NCBI RefSeq assembly: GCF_014635865.1
Contig: NZ_BMDQ01000001.1
Coordinates: 744,001-808,000, forward strand
Length of the DNA: 64,000 nt
DNA from: Winogradskyella haliclonae
GTDB taxonomy: Bacteria; Bacteroidota; Bacteroidia; Flavobacteriales; Flavobacteriaceae
Direction: 5' to 3'
The translations under genes and the position numbers were made by a program. This document shows, one piece after another, positions 51,707-60,800 of this stretch. Under the pieces are notes generated by a model. That model did no database searches. It was not told the DNA's origin and was given only the letters and a program-made list of their open reading frames with translations. How positions within the stretch are numbered: the stretch's first letter is position 1; the number at the start of each line of letters is the position of its first letter.

Positions 51707-53719
51707 CTATTTTTGAGGTGTTCCAGGCCCTACAGTTGCTTCTCTAAACCAAACTTCTGCGTAACAACCATTTTTATATTGCTTAATAATGTCACCTCCA
51801 TAAGTTTCTGCACCTGCACACCAAACCATGTTCTTTTCAGGATCTTTACCATTCGTTTGGTTGTAAGCACCTTGCTTAAAATAACCAAGTTCACCACTGT
51901 AAGCTATTGTCCTTTCTGTTCCGTCTTGACCAATTGGTACAAACAATTTTTTAGTTTGATTAGGTATATCTGACTCATTTACATATTCTGATTTAATCAA
52001 GTTTTTAGTAAATGTTTTAGTTTCATGACCTTCACTTTTAAACGTTAAATACATAATACCTTTATACACATTTACTTCGTAACTAAATTCTTCACCAAGC
52101 TCGATACCATCTTCAGGTTCTGAAGGAAAATCATTTTTACCTTTTCCAACAACAGACATATCATGACCCCATACAGCACTTGAATAATCCCACCTTCCAG
52201 AATTGTCTTCGCCTTCAGTATTAATTTCATAATTCCAAAAAACAGATCCTTTTGTTTGACCTGGGAATTTCTTATAGAATATTTTTAAAGGCTCATTTTC
52301 ATGACCTGCTCCACTATGAATCTGCCCAACAACTACAGAGTAAGATGCAGCAACTCTGGCATTACCGGAAACGGAGACTTGCATAACCTTACACGTACCG
52401 GTTAGTTTTCCACCTTCTTCAGGTGTCCATTCTCTTTTTTCATGTAACTCTGTTCTTGTGTTACTAGAATTTTTTGAAGTCACACCGGAGTTAGGTGTTT
52501 TATAAACTACCCAACGCCTTGTGCCATCAATGACGGTGTAGAAAAAATCTTTATCTTCAAACTCAACTAGATTATCAACATTGGTTCCATCACCCATTAA
52601 CATTTTAAATTTATCCATAAAAGGAATTACTTCACTTGGGTATACTGTTTTTGTACTTAAACCGTCATTGGCTCGAAAGTAACCTTCATTAGAGATGGCA
52701 TCATCACTAATAGTAATACCTGCTGATTTAAACCAAACCTCCGCATAGTTGCCATCAGCATATTGTTTTTGGATATCGCCATCATGAGTTTCAGCACCTG
52801 AACACCAAACTTTATTAACTTTAGGATCTTTTCCGTTGGTTTGATTGTAAGAACCCAGCTTAAAAAATAGGCCTTCACCCAAGTAGGCTTTTTCACGTTC
52901 AATACCATCTTGTCCTATTGGAACAAATAAATTTTCAACTTGTTCTGGCATATTTGAACGTTCTGCATATTCTGAGGATATGAGGTTTTTAGTAAATGTT
53001 TTTGTTTGATGACCTTCACTAGTAAATGTTAGTGTCATTATTCCTTTATTTACTTCAACTTTATAACTGAATTCTTCACCTAGAGCAATCCCATCTTCTG
53101 GTTCTGGTGGGTAGTTGTTTTTATCGTTACCAACAACAGAAAAATCATAGCCCCAAATAGGATAGGAGTAATCCCACCGTCCGGAATTATCATTACCTTT
53201 TGTATTGATTTCGTAATTCCAAAAAACAGAACCTTTAGTATGACCTGGAAATTTTTTATAAAATATCTTTAGAGGCTCGTTCTCATGTCCGTCTGCACTA
53301 TGGATTTGACCAACAACCACTGAAAAAGTCGAAGCAACACGTGCATCGCCAGTAGTAGCTACGTTCATTACCTTAAGGGTAGCATCCATTGAGGCCTTAG
53401 TCATTGGAGACCACTTTTTTAATTGTGCTAATTCCGTTCGGGTATTATTAGATGTGCCATGGGTATTTCCTGCATTGGGTGTCTTAAAAACCACCCAGTC
53501 TTGATTCTCATCATGCTTAGTGTAAAAGAAATCTTTATTATTATAGTCTATTGCTTGTCCTACATTTGAGCCATCACCCAAGATTAAATTCCAATGCTGA
53601 AAAAAAGGAATGATATCATTTGGTTTTTGCTTTTTATTTTCAGCACAACTGTTAAAGGATAAAATAGCACCTAATAAAAAACAATAGATAAAAATTGATT
53701 TAGATTTTTTAAAATTCAT
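51707..53719 (-). CDS. Two-module alginate lyase-like lipoprotein (PL7/alginate-lyase-2 fold, tandem)
   Basis: A 670-residue lipoprotein (lipid Cys25 in FNSC, then AENKK). It consists of two closely related modules of about 300 residues (about 35-332 and 362-660). Each has RTEL (94-97 and 422-425), GQIHS (Gln-Ile-His at 138-140 and 466-468), the block HENEPLKIFYKKFPG followed by TKGSVFWNYEIN, and a C-terminal YNQTNGKDP with the candidate catalytic tyrosine (Tyr291 in the first). These are the alginate-lyase-2 superfamily motifs. The Arg after RTEL in canonical PL7 is Ala in module 1 and His in module 2. PL18-like assignment is possible. No GntR-type operator precedes it. Confidence 0.85.
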   Translation of the reverse strand: MNFKKSKSIFIYCFLLGAILSFNSCAENKKQKPNDIIPFFQHWNLILGDGSNVGQAIDYNNKDFFYTKHDENQDWVVFKTPNAGNTHGTSNNTRTELAQLKKWSPMTKASMDATLKVMNVATTGDARVASTFSVVVGQIHSADGHENEPLKIFYKKFPGHTKGSVFWNYEINTKGNDNSGRWDYSYPIWGYDFSVVGNDKNNYPPEPEDGIALGEEFSYKVEVNKGIMTLTFTSEGHQTKTFTKNLISSEYAERSNMPEQVENLFVPIGQDGIEREKAYLGEGLFFKLGSYNQTNGKDPKVNKVWCSGAETHDGDIQKQYADGNYAEVWFKSAGITISDDAISNEGYFRANDGLSTKTVYPSEVIPFMDKFKMLMGDGTNVDNLVEFEDKDFFYTVIDGTRRWVVYKTPNSGVTSKNSSNTRTELHEKREWTPEEGGKLTGTCKVMQVSVSGNARVAASYSVVVGQIHSGAGHENEPLKIFYKKFPGQTKGSVFWNYEINTEGEDNSGRWDYSSAVWGHDMSVVGKGKNDFPSEPEDGIELGEEFSYEVNVYKGIMYLTFKSEGHETKTFTKNLIKSEYVNESDIPNQTKKLFVPIGQDGTERTIAYSGELGYFKQGAYNQTNGKDPEKNMVWCAGAETYGGDIIKQYKNGCYAEVWFREATVGPGTPQK

Positions 53720-53771
53720 AGACTATAAATTATTAATCAAATAGATTTTGACTGAAAGTTTAAAGCTAAAC

Positions 53772-53811
53772 AAAAAGGCATCAATTCACAGTTGTAAGTT
53801 GATGCCTTTTT
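53772..53811 (-). terminator. Terminator after the T9SS repeat gene
   Basis: AAAAAGGCATCAA (53772-53784) and TTGATGCCTTTTT (53799-53811) form a perfect 13-base stem with a 14-base loop, 13 bases after the stop of the T9SS repeat gene. A T-run is present in both directions. Confidence 0.85.
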
Positions 53812-53824
53812 AAGTATTTGAATA

Positions 53825-55765
53825 TTATTCTTTCACTATTTTTTTAGTGACACTAGCCTCGTTTGTTGTTATTTTAATTAAATAAATACCACTTTTAAGA
53901 TTAGAGATATCAATACTGTTATTAACGTCTTTAGTAAACAGCACCTCTTTTCCTAACATATCGTAAATACTAATCGAGTTTATTGCGACATAATTTGTCT
54001 GGATATTTAAAATATCTTTAGTTGGGTTTGGATGCACAACCGTATTATTTAAAACATTTTGATTAATAGACAAAACATCAATAACTTCAACTTCTACCTC
54101 ATCAGCAGAATAATTTATAGTTGTTACAATATCTGAATTTGTAGTTGTAACTGTACTAAATGTGCCTGTTACAAGACCAGAACCATCTATTATCTTAAAT
54201 GTATCTCCAACACTCGGGATATAACTGCCCCAGTTTAAGTTTGCAGTTGCACCAGTAATAGTTAAAGCTGTAGGTGATGAAAAATTTTCTATTTGGTCAT
54301 GTTCGGTAACCGCAGTTGTACCAGTAATATCGAACGTAATCGTTGCAGGTCCCATATCGAAATTATCTCTTATTTCCATCTGACCAATAGGATTCCCTAT
54401 AGCATAAATAGCGTTAGCCGTATTTGTAAAGACTTGATCTTCAGTTTCAATATCATCACTACCCGAACCACTTATGTCAATTACACCATCATTAGTAATA
54501 ACAGCAGTATTTCTCATCCTTATGCCATCATCAGTACTATTTAAAGCTTGATATGAACCCCCTGTCAAATTATTAAATGTTCCAAAGTTTTCCATTGCAT
54601 GGTCTGTAGAACTTGTAATAATAATTGATCCACTATTGTTAAATGTACTAACGGGAGTTGCTGTGTCATCTATTTGAATACCTTCATCACCAGCATTAGT
54701 AATACTTAACAAACCACCTGTATTATTATTAAATGTGCCATTTTCTTGCAATCTAACACCATCATTACTTCCGCCAATTACATTGATAGTGCCAACATTA
54801 ACTATATTCGCAGTATTTCCATTTGCATCAATTTGAATAGCAAAATTAGAAGCTCCGTCAACATTAACTATTCCAGCATTATTATTTGTGAATACACCAT
54901 CGTCTGTAACATATAATCCAACATCAGCGGCATTGTTCAAATTAACTAATCCTGTATTACTAAATGTCCCTGTTAAATCGAGGAATAATTGATCATCAGG
55001 AGTACTATTAATGGTTAATGTACCACCAGTGTTATTATTAAAAGTGCCAGCATCATCAATACGAATTCCATTATCACCTAATGCTCCACCAATTGTAATC
55101 ATTGATGCATTATTAATTACAGAACCATCATTGATATAAATGCCGTCATCGGCGCCAGTCATAGTGACAGTAATAGTACCATTATTATTTAATGTAGAAA
55201 TCGTACCTCCAGTATCATCTGCATAGATACCATCTCCTCCTGAATCAAATTGACCATAATTTGTAACAGTTATAGAGCCTCCTACTGCATTGGTAAAAGT
55301 CCCACCTTGAAGGTAAATACCATGTTGACCTGACCCATCTACTGTAATAGTGCCATTATTGGTAAATGTTCCTCTATTATAAAGCGCGTCTGCATCTGTA
55401 CTAGTAATATCGATATTTGAAATTGCTATCGTACCGTTATTATTAACTGTTGCTGAAGATTGAACTTCTAAACCATCATCGCCTCCAGAAAATCCACTAA
55501 TCGTCAAAGTGATACCTATATTAATCGTTAAGTTTCCGTCAACCAATACGCGTTGCACAGTCGTATTTGCAGATAAAACAACTGTAGCTCCATTTAGGTC
55601 AACATCATCAGCTGCTGTTGGTAAGGCATCAGTGTCCCAGTTTAAAGGATCTGTCCAGCTGGTGCCATCTCCACCTCCATCCCATGTAACTGTGGCAGCA
55701 GTTAATTGAAGGCCTATCGCCATCAATATAAATGTAATAAAAAGGCGTTGTGTAGAAATTTCCAT
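53825..55765 (-). CDS. T9SS-sorted repeat protein, probable beta-solenoid
   Basis: A 646-residue secreted protein with a signal peptide ending near residue 23 (LQLTAATVTW). From about residue 100 to 470 it has roughly fourteen degenerate repeats of about 26 residues built on a DGIxIxDxGTFNNNTGG pattern (examples DGIYINDGSVINN, NGIRIDDAGTFNNNTGG, DGVRLQENGTFNNNTGG). This suggests stacked beta rungs, a right-handed solenoid. The last 75 residues are a type A sorting domain (VVHPNPTKDILNIQT to SVTKKIVKE). It starts 13 bases after the PL7 lipoprotein gene and shares its alginate-type promoter, so it belongs to the alginate response. No lyase motif is visible. Confidence 0.8.
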   Translation of the reverse strand: MEISTQRLFITFILMAIGLQLTAATVTWDGGGDGTSWTDPLNWDTDALPTAADDVDLNGATVVLSANTTVQRVLVDGNLTINIGITLTISGFSGGDDGLEVQSSATVNNNGTIAISNIDITSTDADALYNRGTFTNNGTITVDGSGQHGIYLQGGTFTNAVGGSITVTNYGQFDSGGDGIYADDTGGTISTLNNNGTITVTMTGADDGIYINDGSVINNASMITIGGALGDNGIRIDDAGTFNNNTGGTLTINSTPDDQLFLDLTGTFSNTGLVNLNNAADVGLYVTDDGVFTNNNAGIVNVDGASNFAIQIDANGNTANIVNVGTINVIGGSNDGVRLQENGTFNNNTGGLLSITNAGDEGIQIDDTATPVSTFNNSGSIIITSSTDHAMENFGTFNNLTGGSYQALNSTDDGIRMRNTAVITNDGVIDISGSGSDDIETEDQVFTNTANAIYAIGNPIGQMEIRDNFDMGPATITFDITGTTAVTEHDQIENFSSPTALTITGATANLNWGSYIPSVGDTFKIIDGSGLVTGTFSTVTTTNSDIVTTINYSADEVEVEVIDVLSINQNVLNNTVVHPNPTKDILNIQTNYVAINSISIYDMLGKEVLFTKDVNNSIDISNLKSGIYLIKITTNEASVTKKIVKE

Positions 55766-55778
55766 AGTTAATTATTTT

Positions 55779-56735
55779 TTAATGAGTTAGACTTAAATTA
55801 TAGTATTTTACATAAGAAAATGCATTAGCATCTGTTGTGATTAAATAGTTTCCTGCTTTAAAATAGTTTTCATATCGCCATTTATCTAAACTAATATCTT
55901 GATATATGATAGGAATATCGTCGTTTAGTTGTACCTCAATTTTTGCATCTGAAGCAGTAATTCTAAAATCAAAAGCATCATAACCTACATATCCTAAATT
56001 ATCTTTATCATCAGTCCATAGATTATTAGAACTAGAATATGGCTGTATCAAGTCATTGCCTGTGGTGTTTTCATCTACTAATGACTTTTTATGGCACCAG
56101 ACATAACCGTCTACCCAGTATATCTTTATAAGTGGTGGACCGTTATTGCTGTTAAAGCTATTGGTATTAACATCTTCTTCAGAAATAATACCATGTATTT
56201 GCATGACTATAATCCTATGATAATCATAATTTGAACTATTATTTTCTGAGACCTCTTTAACTTTTAAACGCCCAGTCATTTCTCCACCTTCTAAAAGTGT
56301 CCAATTTTCTTTTGAATTGCTAGGATTTATGAGTTCTCTCAGTTCGGTTCTGGAATAAGAGCTATTTGTTGTAGAGGATTCTGGATAGGTATAGAATATT
56401 AAGGAGCTGTCATCAGTATCATCATACATAAAAGGCATAACCGGCTCTAAAGTCTGATAACCATAATTTTTAAGTGCTTCAGGCTGATATTCATCTGGCT
56501 TACCATTATTGTTTTCATCAACTGGTAATGTAACTTTCCAGTTAGAAAAATCTATATCGGCATACACTTCATTGTTATCATTATTTGAAGAAACATCATT
56601 ACCATCAGGATTTTCAGGGTTAGTATCACTACCATTAGGGGTTATGGTTTCTTCATTTTTATCAGAACAACTTACTATTATCACTGACATAAATGCCAAT
56701 ATCAAATATTTTAGGTTGTAATAATATTGTTTCAT
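55779..56735 (-). CDS. Polysaccharide lyase family 7 alginate lyase lipoprotein
   Basis: A 318-residue lipoprotein (lipid Cys23 in IVSC, then SDKNEE, acidic and suitable for surface display) with a linker rich in Asn, Asp and Pro up to about residue 58. The PL7 domain shows IDFSNWKVTLPVDENNNGKPDE, RTELRE (129-134), MQIH with Gln-Ile-His at 179-181, and a C-terminal ENYFKAGNYLI with the Lys and Tyr of the active site. It is likely the enzyme that makes the first cuts in external alginate. Its promoter carries paired GntR-type sites. Confidence 0.93.
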   Translation of the reverse strand: MKQYYYNLKYLILAFMSVIIVSCSDKNEETITPNGSDTNPENPDGNDVSSNNDNNEVYADIDFSNWKVTLPVDENNNGKPDEYQPEALKNYGYQTLEPVMPFMYDDTDDSSLIFYTYPESSTTNSSYSRTELRELINPSNSKENWTLLEGGEMTGRLKVKEVSENNSSNYDYHRIIVMQIHGIISEEDVNTNSFNSNNGPPLIKIYWVDGYVWCHKKSLVDENTTGNDLIQPYSSSNNLWTDDKDNLGYVGYDAFDFRITASDAKIEVQLNDDIPIIYQDISLDKWRYENYFKAGNYLITTDANAFSYVKYYNLSLTH

Positions 56736-56742
56736 TTTAAAA

Positions 56743-56794
56743 TTGGTTTACCAGATTGGTTTACCAAAAATAGCAATATTTATTTAATAGACAA
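56743..56794 (-). promoter_or_regulatory. PL7 promoter with paired GntR-type operators
   Basis: On the minus strand: TTG at 56794-56792, 19 bases, then TATTTTTG at 56772-56765 (TAnnTTTG). Two elements occupy 56743-56767, plus-strand TTGGTTTACCAG and TTGGTTTACCAA, one base apart and so again 13 bases centre to centre. The upstream element overlaps the -7 box by three bases. The architecture equals that of the susC promoter. Confidence 0.8.
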
Positions 56795-56887
56795 ATTTTG
56801 CATTACTAAGAGTTTAGGATGATGTTCTCTTTTAGAGAATCTATTAATTCATTTATTTGGCTCGAGGTTATGGTATGAAGGGGAGCA

Positions 56888-56922
56888 AAAAAACAGAACC
56901 CATAGTTTTGACTATGGGTTCT
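56888..56922 (-). terminator. Terminator of the mosaic-protein unit
   Basis: AGAACCCATAG (56895-56905) and CTATGGGTTCT (56912-56922) form a perfect 11-base stem with a 6-base loop, followed on the minus strand by a run of seven T. It separates the 57068-63689 unit from the PL7 promoter. Between it and the stop at 57068 lie about 145 bases in which I see no gene. Confidence 0.9.
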
Positions 56923-57067
56923 AACTACAATGACTCCTATAATAAATTATGAAAAAAATATGGAAGTCTATCTAACTATTGCTATAATTCCCCCTAAGAT
57001 TAGTACAACAGTTGTATTTTAATTAAAATCTAGTGGCCTATAAACTAAACCGATTAAGAGTTAATTA

Positions 57068-57847
57068 TTATTTTTTTATGACTCGTTTTGTTTTTATTCC
57101 ACCTTGGTAGTATACCTTCATTAAATACAAGCCCTTTTGTAAATGGCCTACTGATATTTCTCTTTTTCCATTGTTATTGTTAAATACTCTTTTCCCTTTT
57201 ACGTCATATATTTCTACGTTTTCTATATCTACATTCGATTCTATAAGAAGAGTATCTGTGAATGGATTTGGATAAATGGATAACTCATTTGATATCTTAT
57301 CAAAATCATCTGTTGATAAACTTGAACAGTTTACCACAACATCACTTACATTACTAGAATACTCATTTACTATTCCTGATGCTGAAATAGTTGTAAATGT
57401 ATTAGATGCATTTACACCTCCTAAATCACTCGGGTCTGTACCATTAATAAACAATCTTGCATCTTGATTAGTACCATCTGATGGAGTCAAAGTCAACCAT
57501 AATACCGGAGTATCTGCTGTTAATGTTGTTTGCGCACCTCCTGAGCTAGTAAAGGGATAAAAATCATTCCCTGAACTATTACCATCTATAATAGCTGGTT
57601 GCTGACTATATGTAGCTACTGACTCACTTGTAAATGCTATAGTTCGTGAACTACCTGTTGGTAATATTAAAGTAATTGTTGAACTTCCTAAAGCAAATGG
57701 AAAACTTGTATTGGCATCTCTGCTAACATAAATCTCGTAACTACTTCCATCGCCACTACAGCGTAAATCGTATTGAATATTTTGTGAGCTTATTGTCACT
57801 GTAAATAATAAGCTTAATACTATTGGTAATTTATATAATTGTTTCAT
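57068..57847 (-). CDS. Small secreted protein with T9SS type A sorting domain
   Basis: A 259-residue exported protein (signal MKQLYKLPIVLSLLFTVTISSQ). Residues 23-170 are beta-rich and unfamiliar (YDLRCSGDGSSYEIYVSRDA, then DTPVLWLTLTPSDGT); the domain resembles cohesin- or carbohydrate-binding-type beta folds only in general style. The last 75 residues are a type A sorting domain (LSIYPNPFTDTLLIESNVD to GGIKTKRVIKK), directing export by the type IX system and attachment to the cell surface or release. It follows the 1937-residue gene by 28 bases and is cotranscribed with it. Confidence 0.8.
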   Translation of the reverse strand: MKQLYKLPIVLSLLFTVTISSQNIQYDLRCSGDGSSYEIYVSRDANTSFPFALGSSTITLILPTGSSRTIAFTSESVATYSQQPAIIDGNSSGNDFYPFTSSGGAQTTLTADTPVLWLTLTPSDGTNQDARLFINGTDPSDLGGVNASNTFTTISASGIVNEYSSNVSDVVVNCSSLSTDDFDKISNELSIYPNPFTDTLLIESNVDIENVEIYDVKGKRVFNNNNGKREISVGHLQKGLYLMKVYYQGGIKTKRVIKK

Positions 57848-57875
57848 GATTATTGTCTTTATAAAGTGTAGGTTA

Positions 57876-60800
57876 TTAATTGTTGTTTTCTATTAGTTTT
57901 TGTACTTCCTGAAGCATCTCTTGCATATAAGCTCGGCGCTCAAGAACCTCTGTATCTAATATTCTGATAGTGCTTACTGTAGGTAGTTGCTCACTAAATG
58001 TGAACAATGAGCTAAATGAACTATTAGATGGATGGAACAATACATTAAATAATAGATTGTTTAAGTCATCTTGAAAAGAGGCATTACTATTAAGGTCCAT
58101 ATCGCCATCATAATAATCATCTGCGCCTGTAAACAATGAACTAAAGGAAGTATTAGCTGGGTCGAATAGTACTTCGAAAAGAATACTATTACCATCATTA
58201 GCAAAACTAATCTCACCATCACCATCTGTATCGCCAGCCCACATGCCTAAGACACCAGTTGGCATACCTATTGTTGTCTGGGCACCTGTACCAAAAGTAA
58301 TTGGGTTAACGGCATCTGTGAAGTCAACTGTTGTTGGGCTACTATTCAATGCTATTGGAGTAGTGCTCATTATTCCTAAATGATTACGATGTTTCACAAC
58401 TACATAGTAATTATCAGATGGTATAGCAAAATTTAAACCATTTGTCCCATCGGTTTTTACAACATCACCATCGCGTTGTAATAAAGCCGATTGTGCATCA
58501 ACAACTAAAGTATTGTCTGTTGCATCTCTCAACTCAACCCAAACCCAATCCACTATGTTATTATTAGGCTCTCCATTAGGAAAAGTGGCAGTTAATCCAT
58601 CTCCATAAGGACTTGTCGTTGGTAATAATCCTGCTACTCTTAAATCATCTCGCATCAAGCTTTCTTGACCAATGTTTGGATTTAAACTTGCTCCTTGTAA
58701 ATAGACTTGAATATCTAAAACTATAATAGTAGCAGGATTAATGTTTCCAAAGGTACCATTTAAGGTAGGGGTTATATCAAAAATCGATGCGCCAACTGTA
58801 GCACCTGTATTATCAAAGATGTTACCAGATGTATCAGATATTTGGAAGAAATCCCCATTACTAGCATCTCTAAAGATAGACCCAGGAATACCACCAATGC
58901 TTGGTAGATCGATGCCTCCAAAATCAGTTCCGTATAATCTATCTACTGGGCAACAAATACCTCCATCACCTACACCTATCGCATCGAGAATTAACCCAAA
59001 GGCAGATAGGTCATCGGCTACTCCGTCATTATCCGTATCAATATCAGTTCCATCATCATTTCCAGAATCTACAGTACCAGTAAATGAAGTAGTTAAGACT
59101 ACTGTATGAGAAGGGTTATTTATATTAGGAATGGTAGTGGTTAATAAACCATTGGCATCAAATGTACCTGAAAAGGTGTCAGCACTTACGACAGTACCTG
59201 GTCCTGGGTCATTATCAAAATCACCTTCTATCACGACAAAGGTACCTTCAAATACGCTTCCAGCAGCCCCAAAAATCTCAATAGTTTGTGGATTACTTGA
59301 AGGAGAGAATAGTGGTTGATATTCACTAATTAAAACTGTTGTCAGGTTGTCAGGATCAGGAGAGAGGGTAATATCATTTCCATCCCCACCTACATAACTG
59401 ATAATTCCATTGTAATTTCCAAAAGATATAGATGCTCCTTCTGGGAATCCATTAAAGATACCCAATACCGGATTTGCACCTGTATTATTAACGATAATGA
59501 GTTCGCCAGCTGTTTGTGCTATAAACCCACCTGTGGGTGCTAAATTGGCGTCATTTAACGTTACATTCTCTGCTTCTAACGAGTCAAAATCAAATGTACT
59601 ATCTCCAACGATATAAGGGGCAAACGTAGCTCCCGTATTCATGATAAGATCTTCAAAATTATATCTCAGACCAAAAGTACCTCCACCCGGAGTAATCGTT
59701 GCATTATCAGAAATGGTTGTAGGGCCACCGTTTAGGAATGGAAAACCGGTCATAAGTGTGTTGACACCAAAGAAATTGGCTTCATTTAAGATATCTACCG
59801 ATAAATCTCCAATATCTATAGTACCGGTCGTATTATTTAGGAATCCAAAAGTGAAGCTTTTACCAGGTCCTCCTACTGGTAAATCAGTGACATCACTGTT
59901 GAAGTTAGTCACGGTACCAGTCGCACCGTTATAGGTCATTCTCCCATTAAGATTATTGTTTTCTCCATTAAAATTAATGGTTCCTGCATTGTGATTAAAA
60001 AGAACCGTTCCGTTACTACTTGAAATGACCTCCATATCTGCATTGAAGTTACTCTCTCCTGTACCATTTTTGACAATCTCTGTAAAACCAGGCTCCAAAT
60101 CAAATTTCGGTGCTGTTAGGGTAAACTCATCTACGTAAATGTCGGCTAAAAAGGTATCCGTTGCATTGGTAAACGAAAGATTTGCTAAGGCACTTGCAGT
60201 AGTAACAAATGGATTTCTTACGGCTATAGCATCTACCGTATTGGGTTGATCTAGTGTGGCACTTGGCGTACCATTTCCTTGTAGTATTAAAAATCCTTTA
60301 TTGATAATACCACTCTGTTGGTCAATACCGCCACTCCCCGCTAAAAAGAGATTGGTGTTGATGTCAGTAATCGTTATGTTACCGTCTAGTGTTAGGGTTC
60401 CTGGATTAGCAATTAAGAAATTTTGTAACGGATCATTAGCTGAAATAGTCACTTCACCCATCGTAAGGTCTGCTCCTGCGGAAAGGGTAACTCTGGTCGC
60501 ACTTAGTGTAACAGTACCATCAAATTCATGGCTTCCTTCTCCATCATTGATAGCAATTTGTCCCGAACTTGTAAGTGAGGTAGTTCCAGTTACTATAATT
60601 TGGCTACCTACATCTGTAATTTCTGTAAAACCTGAAATCGTTAAACTACCTGTGTCAATGGCATCTAGTGCTATGGTTGCAGTATTGTCTCCTTGAATAT
60701 CAATTGCAGTCGCTGTAGAGGCTGCAACGGTCACAGTATTGGTGCCCCCATCGGTAGTTATTACGATTCCATTCGTTATATCGGCTAAAGCAATGGTTAC

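Noticed and set aside
57876..57960. T9SS sorting domain at the end of the mosaic protein
   Set aside because: The final residues are a charged helix (RRAYMQEMLQEVQKLIENNN) without the PNP, G(I/L)Y or terminal basic motifs of type A domains.
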